A stretch of DNA of 58,366 bases from JAGHBT01 sp035311885 (GCA_964554125.1 CAZKNG010000006.1:1-58366); one strand, 5' to 3'; positions 1-9,661 are shown, counted from the stretch's first letter. The notes: a model not told the origin generated them from the letters alone. Numbers and translations: made by a program.

Positions 1-1
1 T

Positions 2-1918
2 TTTTTCGCGAATCTGCAGTTTGTTGTTATCGATGAAATACACACTTACAGAGGCATTTTCGGGTCTCATGTTGCTAATGTTATCGGAAGGCTTGAGAGG
101 ATATGCGCCCATTATGGATCAAAACCGGTTTATGTTGCTTCTTCTGCTACTATTGCTAATCCCGGCAAGCACGCCGGGAGATTAACAGGGAGAAGAATAA
201 AAGTTATCAGGAATGACGGGTCACCCAGGGGCGAAAAAAAATTCGTGATGTGGAATCCTCCCGTCATCGATGAGATTGGAGTTGACCGGCGCAGTACGAA
301 CGTGGAGGCTGCGAATATTATAGCAAAGCTGGTTATGGATAATGTTCAGACGATAGCGTTTGTGAAATCGCGTGTCGTAAGCGAAGTAATTACACGTTAC
401 GTCCGGGGTGTTCTGGAGAGTCACAGATCTTCGCTTAATGATTCGGTTCATCCCTACAGAGGAGGTTACCTTCCGGAAGAAAGAAGGGAGATAGAAAGGC
501 TTCTCTTTGAGAATGAACTTAAAGCGGTCATAAGTACAAATGCTCTTGAACTCGGGATCGATGTCGGTGCTCTATACGCTTCGGTTATTGTCGGTTATCC
601 CGGCAGCATAGCGTCCACATGGCAGCAGGCCGGAAGGGCTGGAAGAGGGGATGAAGAATCTATTGTTTTCTTTCTGGTTCATAATACACCCCTGGAACAA
701 TACCTTGTAAAACATCCTGAATATTTTCTGGGAAGAACCCCCGAAAACGCGATAATCGATCCGGAAAATCCCTATGTGCTCCTGGGTCAGTTAAGAGCTG
801 CGGCATTCGAACTTCCGCTTTCCGGAAGTGAAGTTTCGGAAATGGGCCAGTACGCTCCGGCTATAGCTGAACTTCTCGAGGAAGAACGTGAATTTAATTT
901 TGTAAGGGGCAAATGGTACTGGAGAGGGAAGGGATATCCGAGTGCTTCAGTAAACCTCCGTAATATTTCCCCGGACAGTTATACGATAATCGATGAATCG
1001 GATGGAAACCGGGTTATCGGAACGGTAGACGAAGCCAGTGCTTTTCAGCAGGTTCATCCGGATGCCGTGTATTTGCATCAGGCATTTACTTACTTTGTAA
1101 ATAATCTGGATATTGACAGGAAAGTTGCATTTGTCAGCAAGTGTGATCTTGATTATTATACTCAATCTATCACGGAAACCAGGGTTAAGATTGACAAGGA
1201 AGAAAAGAAGGACAAATGGAGGATAAGTGAGATTGGTTTCGGTGATCTTTCTGTTACCGATCTGACTTTTATGTTTCGAAAAATAAAATTCGGCAGCCGT
1301 GATTCAATAGGATATGGCAAATGTGATCTTCCTCCACAGATTCTCGAGACTTCCGGATTGTGGATCATGCCGCCCCGTGAGGTTTTCGCCGCCGTCAGGA
1401 AATGGGGCAGAGTTCCATCAGAGGGTTTGCTCGGACTCTCGAATGTTCTTCGTGAAGTAGTTCCCCTTTTTGTTATGTGTGATCCGCTTGATATAGGCAC
1501 GACGGTAAATTCCGCTTCTACAGCGGGTCAGGCGCTTTATCTGTATGATAAATACCCGGGAGGAATCGGGTTTTCACTTAAGAGTTATGACCTGGTTGAA
1601 GAGATAATGAGCGCGGCTCTTGAGCTGATCAAGGCCTGTTCATGTGAGAATGGCTGTCCCTCCTGTGTAGGATCCCCTATACCGCCTTTCACGCAGCTTG
1701 ACCCGGATACCGGAGGTAGGGGGATGATCCCGGACAAAGAAGCGGCCCTTGTGATCCTTCATTCACTGCTGCAGCTTGAGCCCTACAGGCCGGCTGCTGT
1801 TAAGAAGTCAAGAAATGTAAAGGAGGAAAAAAGGCCGAAAGTGAAACCGCTTCCCGTGGAACTTGAAGGGAAACTGAGGGAAGGAATATACGGGAGAAAG
1901 AAGAGGAATGACCGGTAG
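2..1918 (+). CDS. DEAD/DEAH-box helicase with DUF1998 zinc domain (MrfA/YprA type), 5' truncated
   Basis: The reading frame is open from base 2, so the N-terminus, including Walker A, lies outside the window. About 638 codons are present. Visible in order: the Walker B-type box DEIH at fragment residues 11-14, motif III SSAT near 47, a helicase C domain with the segment STNALELGIDVG and the arginine-finger motif QQAGRAGR, and near the C-terminus a cysteine cluster (CSC, then CPSC) typical of DUF1998. B. subtilis MrfA is a 3'-5' DNA helicase that repairs mitomycin-type lesions, and family length (about 750 residues) fits the missing N-terminal part. A role in DNA repair is inferred from the family. 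The ATG at base 245 is internal and not the start. No partner gene such as mrfB is in view. Confidence 0.9.
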   Translation, partial: FFANLQFVVIDEIHTYRGIFGSHVANVIGRLERICAHYGSKPVYVASSATIANPGKHAGRLTGRRIKVIRNDGSPRGEKKFVMWNPPVIDEIGVDRRSTNVEAANIIAKLVMDNVQTIAFVKSRVVSEVITRYVRGVLESHRSSLNDSVHPYRGGYLPEERREIERLLFENELKAVISTNALELGIDVGALYASVIVGYPGSIASTWQQAGRAGRGDEESIVFFLVHNTPLEQYLVKHPEYFLGRTPENAIIDPENPYVLLGQLRAAAFELPLSGSEVSEMGQYAPAIAELLEEEREFNFVRGKWYWRGKGYPSASVNLRNISPDSYTIIDESDGNRVIGTVDEASAFQQVHPDAVYLHQAFTYFVNNLDIDRKVAFVSKCDLDYYTQSITETRVKIDKEEKKDKWRISEIGFGDLSVTDLTFMFRKIKFGSRDSIGYGKCDLPPQILETSGLWIMPPREVFAAVRKWGRVPSEGLLGLSNVLREVVPLFVMCDPLDIGTTVNSASTAGQALYLYDKYPGGIGFSLKSYDLVEEIMSAALELIKACSCENGCPSCVGSPIPPFTQLDPDTGGRGMIPDKEAALVILHSLLQLEPYRPAAVKKSRNVKEEKRPKVKPLPVELEGKLREGIYGRKKRNDR

Positions 1919-2056
1919 AATGATTGTAAAATTGACTGTAAACAACAGCTGTGATATATTCTATGGAAGATAGCTCTCTTGCTTTTTATAAATGAATAAA
2001 TAGATCTATTGTTTTTTTATGTTTTTGTTAACTGGAACGGAAAGGGGTTTCAAATA

Positions 2057-2830
2057 TTGAAGTCAAAGTACGGTTTTGAAAAAGCGGTTATCTCCTTTTT
2101 GATGATATCGCTTTCGGGGCTTTTACTGTTTTCATGTTCTGGAAAACCTCAGAATGCTGAAAAGCTGGTAAAGAAGGTGGTAGGAACTTATGGCGGTGTT
2201 GAAGAAACCCATAATCTCGGAAAGTACACTGGAAGTGGATTTTTAAAGAAACTCCCCGTCGGGAATATGGTCAAAAATTACCCGCTGACGGTTTTTCAGG
2301 ATAAGCACAGATATAAAGAGTTTATAGCACACGTAAAAAGAGGGGACCCGATAGATAAATGGGTATGGATAAATGACGGCGATAGAACATTCGGCTGGTC
2401 AAGCTCCGATAAGCTTATCAATAAGCCAATGCTGGAAATCAGCCTGATAAAATACAGATTTCCGCTGATTCTTTCCTGGATTCAGAGCCATTCAGAGGAA
2501 GGAAGTCTGGTCGGAGAACCAAAAGAAGGAAGCTATAAAATGAGGTTTGAGGATGGAGAAAGGATTATTACAGTTACTGTCGAAGATAAAAGCTGGTTGA
2601 TTAACCGGGTTGAAATAAACAGTCCTGCCGATTCTTTGATTTATTCTGAAGAATACAGTACTTACAACAAAGCTAAAGGGATACCTCTTCCGAGCAGGGC
2701 CAGAAGGAGTGTGAATGGCAAATCTTACTGCGAGGCCTTTATTCCTGCCGTCAGATATGGAATAAATCTACCCGATTCTGTATTTACAATAACCGGCGAG
2801 GATACGCTGATCACTGAAGAAGCAGAGTAG
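2057..2830 (+). CDS. LolA-like outer-membrane/periplasmic lipoprotein
   Basis: I place the start at TTG 2057, behind AAAGGGG with about 10 bases spacing, which gives 257 residues. The frame is open further up, to TTG 2009, but no ribosome site supports that. The N-terminus is KSKYGFEK, then a hydrophobic stretch and the lipobox LLFSC, so this is a predicted lipoprotein. The body has the layout of the LolA/LolB-like superfamily: repeated beta strands, the segment SWLINRVEINSPADS and a following YxKxxGIPLPSR, as in outer-membrane lipoprotein-sorting-like proteins of uncultured bacteria. Substrate unknown. It stands alone on the plus strand and converges on pyrE. The fold call is inference from pattern. 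Confidence 0.7.
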   Translation: MKSKYGFEKAVISFLMISLSGLLLFSCSGKPQNAEKLVKKVVGTYGGVEETHNLGKYTGSGFLKKLPVGNMVKNYPLTVFQDKHRYKEFIAHVKRGDPIDKWVWINDGDRTFGWSSSDKLINKPMLEISLIKYRFPLILSWIQSHSEEGSLVGEPKEGSYKMRFEDGERIITVTVEDKSWLINRVEINSPADSLIYSEEYSTYNKAKGIPLPSRARRSVNGKSYCEAFIPAVRYGINLPDSVFTITGEDTLITEEAE

Positions 2831-2860
2831 AAAGTTGATCAACAATCCCTTGCATTTTAT

Positions 2861-3397
2861 TTAAAGGAGCTCGCTTACTTTAAAAACCGACATGAGATCA
2901 TATCCTTCGGATGCTATATTCTGTTCCGCGCCTTCCTCCCGGTCAACGAGTACGATTATACCCGCGATTATTCCCCCTGATTCTGAAATCGCCTTAGCGG
3001 CTCTAAGCAGAGAGCCTCCCGTTGTCACAACATCTTCCACAATAATAGTTTTCGCGCCCTCTTTGAATCTACCCTCGATAATTTTTTTTGTGCCGTGGGT
3101 TTTACTTTCTTTTCTTATCAGAAACCCTTCTCTGTTTTCATTTCTTGAAGCAGAGAGCGTGAGCATCGCGCCTATTATTGGATCGGCACCTATTACGGGG
3201 CCCGCGATGGCGTCATATTCCACTGAATCAAGCTGATCCAGCAGAATTTTCGCTGTAAGATAGAGCCCCCTTGAATAAAGAGTTGTCATCTTACCGTTTA
3301 TGTAGTAGTTGCTTTTTTTCCCAGATGCCAGAGTGAATTCACCCTTGAGGATTGAGCGGGTAATCAGGATCTGTTTTAATTCGTCTCTTTCATTCAA
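2861..3397 (-). CDS. pyrE: Orotate phosphoribosyltransferase
   Basis: PyrE transfers the phosphoribosyl group of PRPP to orotate, giving OMP in de novo pyrimidine synthesis in the cytoplasm. The PRPP-binding motif IIVEDVVTTGGS is at residues 118-129. The N-terminal LASGKKSNYYINGK (23-36) is the orotate/PRPP loop signature of OPRT, and AGPVIGADPI follows at 65-74. At 178 residues it is slightly shorter than E. coli PyrE, as in the short bacterial/archaeal type. The ATG has GGAG about 9 bases upstream. No other pyrimidine gene is adjacent; it converges on the lipoprotein gene with a 30-base gap. Confidence 0.93.
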   Translation of the reverse strand: MNERDELKQILITRSILKGEFTLASGKKSNYYINGKMTTLYSRGLYLTAKILLDQLDSVEYDAIAGPVIGADPIIGAMLTLSASRNENREGFLIRKESKTHGTKKIIEGRFKEGAKTIIVEDVVTTGGSLLRAAKAISESGGIIAGIIVLVDREEGAEQNIASEGYDLMSVFKVSELL

Positions 3398-3447
3398 TCT
3401 TACTCCAATCGCGGTTAAGTTCAGTATTTCCCTTTTTATTTACGCTA

Positions 3448-4086
3448 TCAACCTGTAGTTAGTGTAATGCCGGCGCAGATCTGTAAGAAGGCGGTTCTTT
3501 CCTCTCCGGTGTAGAAAAGTAGAGGATGGTCTAACGTATTATCACCGCCTGAGGAGATATAGTGATATTTAGCGTTTAAATTAATAGAAATATCACTTTT
3601 GCTGAACCGGTATAATAATCCTATGCCTCCCGATATCCCCGGCTGATAATCTGTCATACGCTGCTGGAAAAATCCGAGAGGTCTTATAAGGGTTATGGCA
3701 TAAAGGCCCGCCCCGGATTCAAATGTTGCCGTTAATTTTCCGGAAAGACTGTAGCAGATAAAGATTGCTGCGTTAATTGAATATATCTGTAATTCCAATG
3801 TTTCGTCATAACCCACGTACTCGAAGTCCTTTTCCGGGAGTTTTGAATCACCAAAATTATGTGATGATAAAGAGATATCAACTCCATACCAGCTTCCAAG
3901 TCCCTCTATGAAATGCAGTTCCAATTCACTTCCTTTGCCGAAGGCGTTATCGAACTTATTGGAATTGAAAATGGAACCGATCCTGAATCCAATAATTTCT
4001 TTGTCTTTAATACCTTCAGCACAGGGAGCGGGGCTTGAAATAGAAACCGCTATAATAAAAACAGTTATCACGCTAAAGAATTTCAT
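3448..4086 (-). CDS. Predicted outer-membrane beta-barrel protein
   Basis: A 212-residue protein with a signal peptide (hydrophobic residues 4-22, Ala-rich cleavage region SSPAPCA). The rest alternates polar and hydrophobic residues in strand-length blocks, has many glycines and aromatics at strand ends, and a final strand near the C-terminus (TAFLQICAGITLTTG). This is the look of a small eight-stranded OmpA/OmpX-like barrel. I recognise no specific family. It sits downstream of the secreted glycosidase gene on the same strand (66-base gap), so the two may be co-transcribed. No enzymatic motif is visible. Confidence 0.6.
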   Translation of the reverse strand: MKFFSVITVFIIAVSISSPAPCAEGIKDKEIIGFRIGSIFNSNKFDNAFGKGSELELHFIEGLGSWYGVDISLSSHNFGDSKLPEKDFEYVGYDETLELQIYSINAAIFICYSLSGKLTATFESGAGLYAITLIRPLGFFQQRMTDYQPGISGGIGLLYRFSKSDISINLNAKYHYISSGGDNTLDHPLLFYTGEERTAFLQICAGITLTTG

Positions 4087-4152
4087 AAAAAAAGAGTATC
4101 ACAGGTTTGATAATTTAAGAAGAGATATTTTATCCAGCTACCAGAGTGGCAG

Positions 4153-6027
4153 CTATCTAAGCAGAATCAATTTGGTAGAAGCGGAAAGTTCATTGCCGTT
4201 TCTTAAAACGGCCGTGTATACACCCGCAGAGAGGGGGTTTCCTCTTTTATCACACCCGTTCCAGATAACCTGGGCTTTTCCCGTGGAATTGGTTTTCGAC
4301 TCGATATCTCTTACTTTTCTTCCGCTCACGGAATAGATTGTTATAGTTGATTTACTCAGCGGTTTTCCAAATATGACAATAGTTGTAGTTGGATTGAAAG
4401 GGTTAGGATAATTTCTGATTGACTTTGGATAGGTTGGATGATGCGGGGCATTGTAGAGTTTGCTGGTGTCATCATTATTAGGATTTATCCCTCTGGGGCT
4501 GGTTCCGTTTGTTTCCGGGTCAGGCTGAGTAGGTATCGGGCGTCCCAGTTCTTTTATCCCGTCGACATTGATATGTCCGAATGAAGTGGAAGAATTATCG
4601 ACGATCTTCAGATAGACTGTTCTGCCAAGCCATGGATCCAGATCCCATAACCTTTCATCCATCGTTTCAGTATTCTTCCCTGTTTCCTTGTAGATTATTG
4701 TGTCACTATCAGCGTCATACAGCGCTATATAGCATGAATCCGGATAGTTTCCGCCGCCTACAAGAAGTCTCATCGATCTTCCCTTGACCATGAAGTTGTC
4801 AGACTTTATAGCTCCCCTCGGTGAGTTACCCTGGATTGATCCGGGATAATCACCGTAGATAGGACCGTTGAAATTTTCGTAAGTTCCTATCCACCAATTG
4901 CCTTCAAAATTAATGCTGGTTGTATCATCACCACGGTACTTGTATGAGTTGCCGTATACGGGTTGTTTCTCAAATGCCGTTCCCCAGAGATTGGTCCACC
5001 TCTGGTCTAAAATCTTATCCTGTTTTATTTCGGGGCAGTTTCCGTTCCAGCTCAGTGTGTCGAATCTGATTGTACTTACTTTATCGCCAGAGGAGGTGAG
5101 ATAACCGGTATGTCTGGAAAATATGTATTTGTCCGAAAGTGTTTCTGTAAGTTCGCACGCATGACCTGCGTCAATAATCGTACGGGTGCTTATATCCCAT
5201 TCTCCTGTGAGAGAATCAGAAGATAAATGAGATATACCCCCAATCCCTTCTTCCGTAAAGAAAAGGTGATATATGTTGTTACGTTTAATTACCGTTGAAC
5301 TTTCAATCATGTGCCAGTTGTCGTGCAGATAAAGTGGGCCATTATCTTCCCAGCTGTAGTAGTTATCGCTGCTGGAAAGCGCGATAGCCCCGTTATTCTG
5401 ATTAGTTTCAGCTGAATTTAAAAGATAGTTTATACCGTTATCCTCGAAGAAGAAAGGGTCCCGGTAATTTGCCCATTCACCCTCTACCCATTCTAACCAT
5501 GTTGTATCACCGTGGAACGGTTCGAATATTTCGTCGGGAAATTTATTCCAGGAAAAGAGATCATTCGAATATGCGAGATACGTTTTTTGAGTATAGTTTC
5601 TTGTCACCCCGGTATAGTACATTAAGTAATTGTCGGGATATTCAGGAATTCTGATAACATGAGGAGCCCAGACGAAATAACTGTTCCAGGTTTCCTGGTC
5701 TGTATCAATTACCTGATTATGAATGGTCCAGTGTATGAGGTCGGGGGATGTCGCGTGTCCAAAGCTTTTTGTGTCTCCTCTGATATAAAAAAGATGGAAT
5801 AATCCTTCTCCGTCTTTGATGAGTGAATGATCCTTTATAACATAACCGTGGTCCTGAAAAACAGCCCCTTCAAAATCTATTTCCATAAGTTTCGGATTGG
5901 ATTCCTTAAGAACCATTTTTTCGGCTGAGCTTGGCTGTGAAATTAAGACAGTTGAAAAGAACAGGAGGGTTATTATGATAAAACCTCTGTCCAGAGGAGA
6001 AACTTTCTTAATTTGATTAATGAACAT
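4153..6027 (-). CDS. Secreted GH43/GH32-like five-bladed propeller glycosidase with FlgD/T9SS-like C-terminus
   Basis: 624 residues with an N-terminal signal segment. The propeller shows the three acidic positions expected of GH43/GH32/GH68: Asp in KDHSLIKDG, Asp in NYRDPFFFED and Glu in MIESSTVIK, with WAPHVI between them. A beta-sandwich follows whose signature ERLWDLDPWLGRTVYLKIVD and then GHINVDGI is usual behind levanase-like domains. The last ~90 residues contain NYPNPFNPTTTI and end in KLILLR, a FlgD Ig-like/type A sorting-like module. Likely role: extracellular hydrolysis of a fructan- or arabinan-like polysaccharide; the exact substrate cannot be read. The start lies 4 bases after the upstream gene's stop, so the two form an operon. 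Confidence 0.8.
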   Translation of the reverse strand: MFINQIKKVSPLDRGFIIITLLFFSTVLISQPSSAEKMVLKESNPKLMEIDFEGAVFQDHGYVIKDHSLIKDGEGLFHLFYIRGDTKSFGHATSPDLIHWTIHNQVIDTDQETWNSYFVWAPHVIRIPEYPDNYLMYYTGVTRNYTQKTYLAYSNDLFSWNKFPDEIFEPFHGDTTWLEWVEGEWANYRDPFFFEDNGINYLLNSAETNQNNGAIALSSSDNYYSWEDNGPLYLHDNWHMIESSTVIKRNNIYHLFFTEEGIGGISHLSSDSLTGEWDISTRTIIDAGHACELTETLSDKYIFSRHTGYLTSSGDKVSTIRFDTLSWNGNCPEIKQDKILDQRWTNLWGTAFEKQPVYGNSYKYRGDDTTSINFEGNWWIGTYENFNGPIYGDYPGSIQGNSPRGAIKSDNFMVKGRSMRLLVGGGNYPDSCYIALYDADSDTIIYKETGKNTETMDERLWDLDPWLGRTVYLKIVDNSSTSFGHINVDGIKELGRPIPTQPDPETNGTSPRGINPNNDDTSKLYNAPHHPTYPKSIRNYPNPFNPTTTIVIFGKPLSKSTITIYSVSGRKVRDIESKTNSTGKAQVIWNGCDKRGNPLSAGVYTAVLRNGNELSASTKLILLR

Positions 6028-6031
6028 ATTT

Positions 6032-7303
6032 TTACCTGAGAAGAATCATCTTTCTCGTGAAAGTCTCTTTCCCTATTGCCATTTTGCAGTAGTATACACC
6101 AGAGGGAATATTACCTTTTACGGATGCGGAGGGGTTCCAGAGAAATGTATAATCTCCGGGAGATTTAGTTCCCAGGTCACTACTGCTTATCAATTTACCT
6201 GAAACGTCGAAAAAGGATATAGATACTTTCTGCATGCCGCCGGTTGTGCCTACTGTATAAGGGATTGTGGTAGAGGGATTAAAGGGGTTTGGATAATTCT
6301 GTTTCAGAGAACAGCCCGCGTTTGGCGTCTCTTTTTCTACTTTAATGGGACCGTATCTGACACCGTTAATATCGCTTGTTTCCACGATGTAATAGTAATG
6401 ATCAATGTAACTGTCTTCAACGGTATCGGAAAAACCATATTCCGGACTGCTGTAAATAGGATTCAGGTTCCTTTTTTCCATCATTGAAAATTCCGGGGTT
6501 ATTCCTCTGTAGATATCGAAGCCGATATTCTCGCAGTCATTACCGGTCGACCATGAGAGAATTATTTCATTATCATTTCGCTGGTAAGCCGCGGATGAAA
6601 TTGTAACGGCCGTGTTAAGATAGAGAGTGATATCAATTTGCGCGGAGTCTCCCTGGGCGAGGTTCGTGTATACTGTAGTATCACTGTATCCCTCAGCTGC
6701 CGCGTAAACAGAATATTCAGCGGGGGGTAAATGTTCGAAAATATATAGTGAATCGCTGAATTCATTGAAAGTTCCAATCGTCCCGACTTCGGAATTGATC
6801 AGGGTAACTGTGGTATTTTCCGGAAGTTGGCCGCTGTCTCCGGATGTAATTGCTCCGAATATTTTGCCGGTTGGACGATCTATAGAATAGGAATAAGTTG
6901 TATCATTGAAATGGAAATAGTGATACCCGCTGTCCTGTAACGCGGCTACTATGCTGGGCGGGTTCCAGGCCAGCTGGGCAGTTCCCCAGCCGTGTTCAAA
7001 ACTCCACCCCCAATGTTCGTCACCCCATCTGCCGTCCTTTGTGAATTTAAAATCAACTGTGTCGGGGGGAGAACCGCTTTCATCTATAAATTTGAGTTTG
7101 ATCCATTCATGATTACCAAGGGAAATCATATCATTTTCGGGATCGTCAGGTTCGCATGTTATTCCATTGAAATTACCGACAAGCTGGATGGAGGATACAC
7201 CTTCCCCGTATACACTATAAGGAAGATGTAATAGAATAGATACAAGAAGAAGTTTCTTTAATATTTTTAATAACACAATACGGTTCCTTTTGTTGTTTAT
7301 CAC
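6032..7303 (-). CDS. Secreted multidomain protein: CBM48/AMPK-like, carboxypeptidase-regulatory-like, FnIII-like, FlgD/T9SS-like C-terminus
   Basis: 423 residues with a signal peptide (LLLVSILLHLPYSVYG). The first ~120 residues begin with IQLVGNFNGITCEPDD, and WIKLKFIDE plus DFKFTKDGRWGDE follow; this resembles a glycogen-binding CBM48/AMPK1 domain. A carboxypeptidase-regulatory-like beta-sandwich follows (GKIFGAITSGDSG to GYSDTTVYTNL), then a fibronectin-like unit (LSWSTGNDCENIGFDIYRG), then NYPNPFNPSTTIPY and terminal TRKMILLR. No catalytic motif is seen. It is the first gene of a two-gene operon with the glycosidase and probably supplies polysaccharide binding at the cell surface. Export by a type IX-like route is only suggested by the tail. 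Confidence 0.72.
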   Translation of the reverse strand: MINNKRNRIVLLKILKKLLLVSILLHLPYSVYGEGVSSIQLVGNFNGITCEPDDPENDMISLGNHEWIKLKFIDESGSPPDTVDFKFTKDGRWGDEHWGWSFEHGWGTAQLAWNPPSIVAALQDSGYHYFHFNDTTYSYSIDRPTGKIFGAITSGDSGQLPENTTVTLINSEVGTIGTFNEFSDSLYIFEHLPPAEYSVYAAAEGYSDTTVYTNLAQGDSAQIDITLYLNTAVTISSAAYQRNDNEIILSWSTGNDCENIGFDIYRGITPEFSMMEKRNLNPIYSSPEYGFSDTVEDSYIDHYYYIVETSDINGVRYGPIKVEKETPNAGCSLKQNYPNPFNPSTTIPYTVGTTGGMQKVSISFFDVSGKLISSSDLGTKSPGDYTFLWNPSASVKGNIPSGVYYCKMAIGKETFTRKMILLR

Positions 7304-7599
7304 CGATGTTCAAACGCAAAGGAATACACCAATACATCTGTAGATTATACATGAAAAATGAACTTATGTCAATATCCAGAGTTGGTTGGAGTTTCCCCAA
7401 TTTTCGTCCTCCCGAGTAAAAAAGGCGATTCCACTTTATGATATTTGTAACTTACTGAATTAATTGTGGATAGCTAGAAGGCCGTGTAATTTTTGAGAAA
7501 AGTCCTGTTAGAACCGTAAACGGGTCTTACTCAGAAAAAATTGGAGAGAGGTAAATACTGCCCGCAGGTCAGAAAATTATTTTGCCGGCCCGGGGATTA
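7304..7599. other. Intergenic stretch, no gene
   Basis: Almost 300 bases between the aminotransferase end and the next minus-strand start. It should hold the promoter of the CBM48-like/glycosidase operon. I see no convincing -35/-10 pair, terminator or RNA gene. A GC-rich run just after the aminotransferase stop is not followed by a T tract. Confidence 0.4.
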
Positions 7600-8754
7600 T
7601 CACCCCTGATATCCGTTATTATTGAGGTATTGCTGAAGCCTCGAGGCTCCTTCCGCGAGATTTTCCATGGAATTCGCGTATGACAGTCGGAGATATCCTT
7701 CCCCCTGGTCGCCGAAATCTATCCCGGGCGTCAAGGCAACTCCCGCTTTCTCAAGAATATCAAAGGCAAGCTTATAGGAATCTTTTTCGATGTGGCGGGC
7801 GTCCACGAAAATATAAAAAGCTCCCTTTGGTTCGACGGCGCAATTAAGCCCCATCGCGGAGAGTTCTTCGAGAAGGAATTTGCGTCTTGAGTTGTACTTT
7901 TTTTTCATTTCCTCGATTTCCGGGTGGTTTAATTCGAGCGCCGCGATTCCGCCCCTCTGGGCAAAAGAATTGGGTGAAATAAAGAAGTTCTGCAGGATGA
8001 TCTCAATTTTTCTGACCGCTTCAGCGGGGGCAATTATATATCCCAGCCGCCAACCCGTCATGGCAAAGATCTTGGAAAACCCGTTTAAGATGTAAGTGTT
8101 CTCTGTAAATTCAAGTGAGGAGTGTGTCTTTTGTCCGTATACCAGACCATGATAAATTTCATCGCTTATAACCGGTATTCCCATACCGCATATTTCACTT
8201 AGAGCATCTGTGGAGATAACTGTTCCAACAGGATTGGATGGTGAATTTACAAGAATAGCTTTCGTGTCCGGACCTATGGCTTCTTTTACCATGGCGGGGT
8301 TAAGATGAAATCCATCTTCAGCTTTTGTATGTATGAAGTGTGGCGTTCCCCCGAGGTGTTTAATGAAATTCGGATAACAGGGATAATACGGGTTGGAGAG
8401 AATTATTTCATCGCCGTTATTATTGATGAGCGAAGAAAGAACTGCAAGAAGAGCGGGTGAGACCCCCATAGTAATAAGGACCTGTGTTTCCGATATATCT
8501 AAGCCGTAATTTCTGTTGTAGTATTTTGCCACAGCCCTGCGGAGTCTGAGTATCCCGCGGCTGTCGGTGTAGTGGGTTTCTCCCCTTCTCAGTGAATCTA
8601 TCCCGGCCGCGATTATCGCGGAAGGAGTGTCAAAGTCAGGTTCACCTATTTCCATGTGTATTATATGTTTGCCCTTTTCTTCCAGCTCGAGCGCCCGTCG
8701 GAGAACATCCATTACAATAAATGGTTTCATCTCTTTGCCGGTTTTTGAATTCAT
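7600..8754 (-). CDS. Class I/II PLP-dependent aminotransferase (aspartate aminotransferase-like)
   Basis: 384 residues, normal for fold type I aminotransferases. Visible: MEIGEPDFDTP (34-44), the cofactor-contact segment VNSPSNPVGT (169-178), SDEIYHGLVYG with the pyridine-N Asp at 198, the Schiff-base lysine K228 in NGFSKIFAMTGWRLGY, and a C-terminal LRLSYA that supplies the substrate carboxylate-binding Arg. The family transfers amino groups between 2-oxoglutarate and aspartate, aromatic or branched substrates; specificity cannot be assigned from these motifs. The ATG has AAAGG 6 bases upstream. pgeF lies 148 bases upstream on the same strand, with no obvious pathway link. Confidence 0.9.
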   Translation of the reverse strand: MNSKTGKEMKPFIVMDVLRRALELEEKGKHIIHMEIGEPDFDTPSAIIAAGIDSLRRGETHYTDSRGILRLRRAVAKYYNRNYGLDISETQVLITMGVSPALLAVLSSLINNNGDEIILSNPYYPCYPNFIKHLGGTPHFIHTKAEDGFHLNPAMVKEAIGPDTKAILVNSPSNPVGTVISTDALSEICGMGIPVISDEIYHGLVYGQKTHSSLEFTENTYILNGFSKIFAMTGWRLGYIIAPAEAVRKIEIILQNFFISPNSFAQRGGIAALELNHPEIEEMKKKYNSRRKFLLEELSAMGLNCAVEPKGAFYIFVDARHIEKDSYKLAFDILEKAGVALTPGIDFGDQGEGYLRLSYANSMENLAEGASRLQQYLNNNGYQG

Positions 8755-8902
8755 AGCTGCCTTTCGATATGTGTAATATTTAAAAAATAGGTCTATTCTG
8801 TACGAAAAGTCAATTGTTTCGTTATCACTTCAAGTGATCCATACAGGAATTCATTTTAAAAAGAATATTCTTACTTACAGTGATAAATAGAATCTATTAT
8901 GA

Positions 8903-9661
8903 CTATCTGATTGTAGCCAGAGTCCAGTGTCTTCCGGTTGTCTTTTCACGCCTGTATGAAAAGCATAGACCGTGTGAGCAGCATGTACATATTCCGGATG
9001 AAAAGATATTACGCCGTTTGATTCCGTATCGCTTCAGCTCATTTTTAATAAATAACGCTAGATCGAGATAATATCTATCCTCACCTTTTTTTATCACTTT
9101 ACCTTCGAACTGAGACGCGATATTTTTATTTATCCGGTAGCATTTCCGGCAAATACCAGGCCCAAGGATTGAAATCGATTTTTCCGGATTTATCAGAAAT
9201 TGATCGATCATTTTACGGAGTGTTTTGGAAATTATTCCTCCTGAGGCTCCCTTTCTTCCAACATGGATAGCTGCCATGACGTTTTCAGGAGGGGAATATA
9301 TTACGACGGGGTAGCAATCGGCCGTGCTTACAGCAATCGACAGCCCGGTGCGGTCAGTTATAAAACCATCTGATTTCTTATATTTCCCTCCCTTATTTAT
9401 GATTCTGACATTAGAACTGTGGGTTTGTTCTCCCCGAGCGAGGTTGTCGTTTGATATGTCGAGCGCGTTCAGGATTATCTCTCTGTTTTGATCTACGTTT
9501 TCGCGGGTATCGCCGAGACCGGTTCCAAGATTAAGGGAATTAAACGGTGCGGGACTGACACCGCCGGTTCTTGATGAAAAATAGAATTCGAGCCGGGGTG
9601 CTATTACATCCAGAACGGGGAATATGCCAACATTCAGATCTGATTTTGTAATCCATTTCAT
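8903..9661 (-). CDS. pgeF: Purine nucleoside phosphorylase / YfiH-type multicopper polyphenol oxidase family (DUF152)
   Basis: 252 residues covering the whole YfiH/LACC1 fold. Motifs: RTGGVSPAPFNSLNLG near the N-terminus, GEQTHSSNV with the first metal histidine, STADCYPVVI with the catalytic cysteine, AAIHVGRKG with the second histidine (HAGWRG in most relatives), then GPGICRKCYRI. The C-terminus CTCCSHGLCFSYRREKTTGR is the usual family end. The family acts on purine nucleosides, and the E. coli protein removes wrongly incorporated L-Ser from peptidoglycan precursors (PgeF). Which activity applies here is unknown. The W-to-R/K change in the HxGxxG loop is slightly unusual. Confidence 0.87.
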   Translation of the reverse strand: MKWITKSDLNVGIFPVLDVIAPRLEFYFSSRTGGVSPAPFNSLNLGTGLGDTRENVDQNREIILNALDISNDNLARGEQTHSSNVRIINKGGKYKKSDGFITDRTGLSIAVSTADCYPVVIYSPPENVMAAIHVGRKGASGGIISKTLRKMIDQFLINPEKSISILGPGICRKCYRINKNIASQFEGKVIKKGEDRYYLDLALFIKNELKRYGIKRRNIFSSGICTCCSHGLCFSYRREKTTGRHWTLATIR

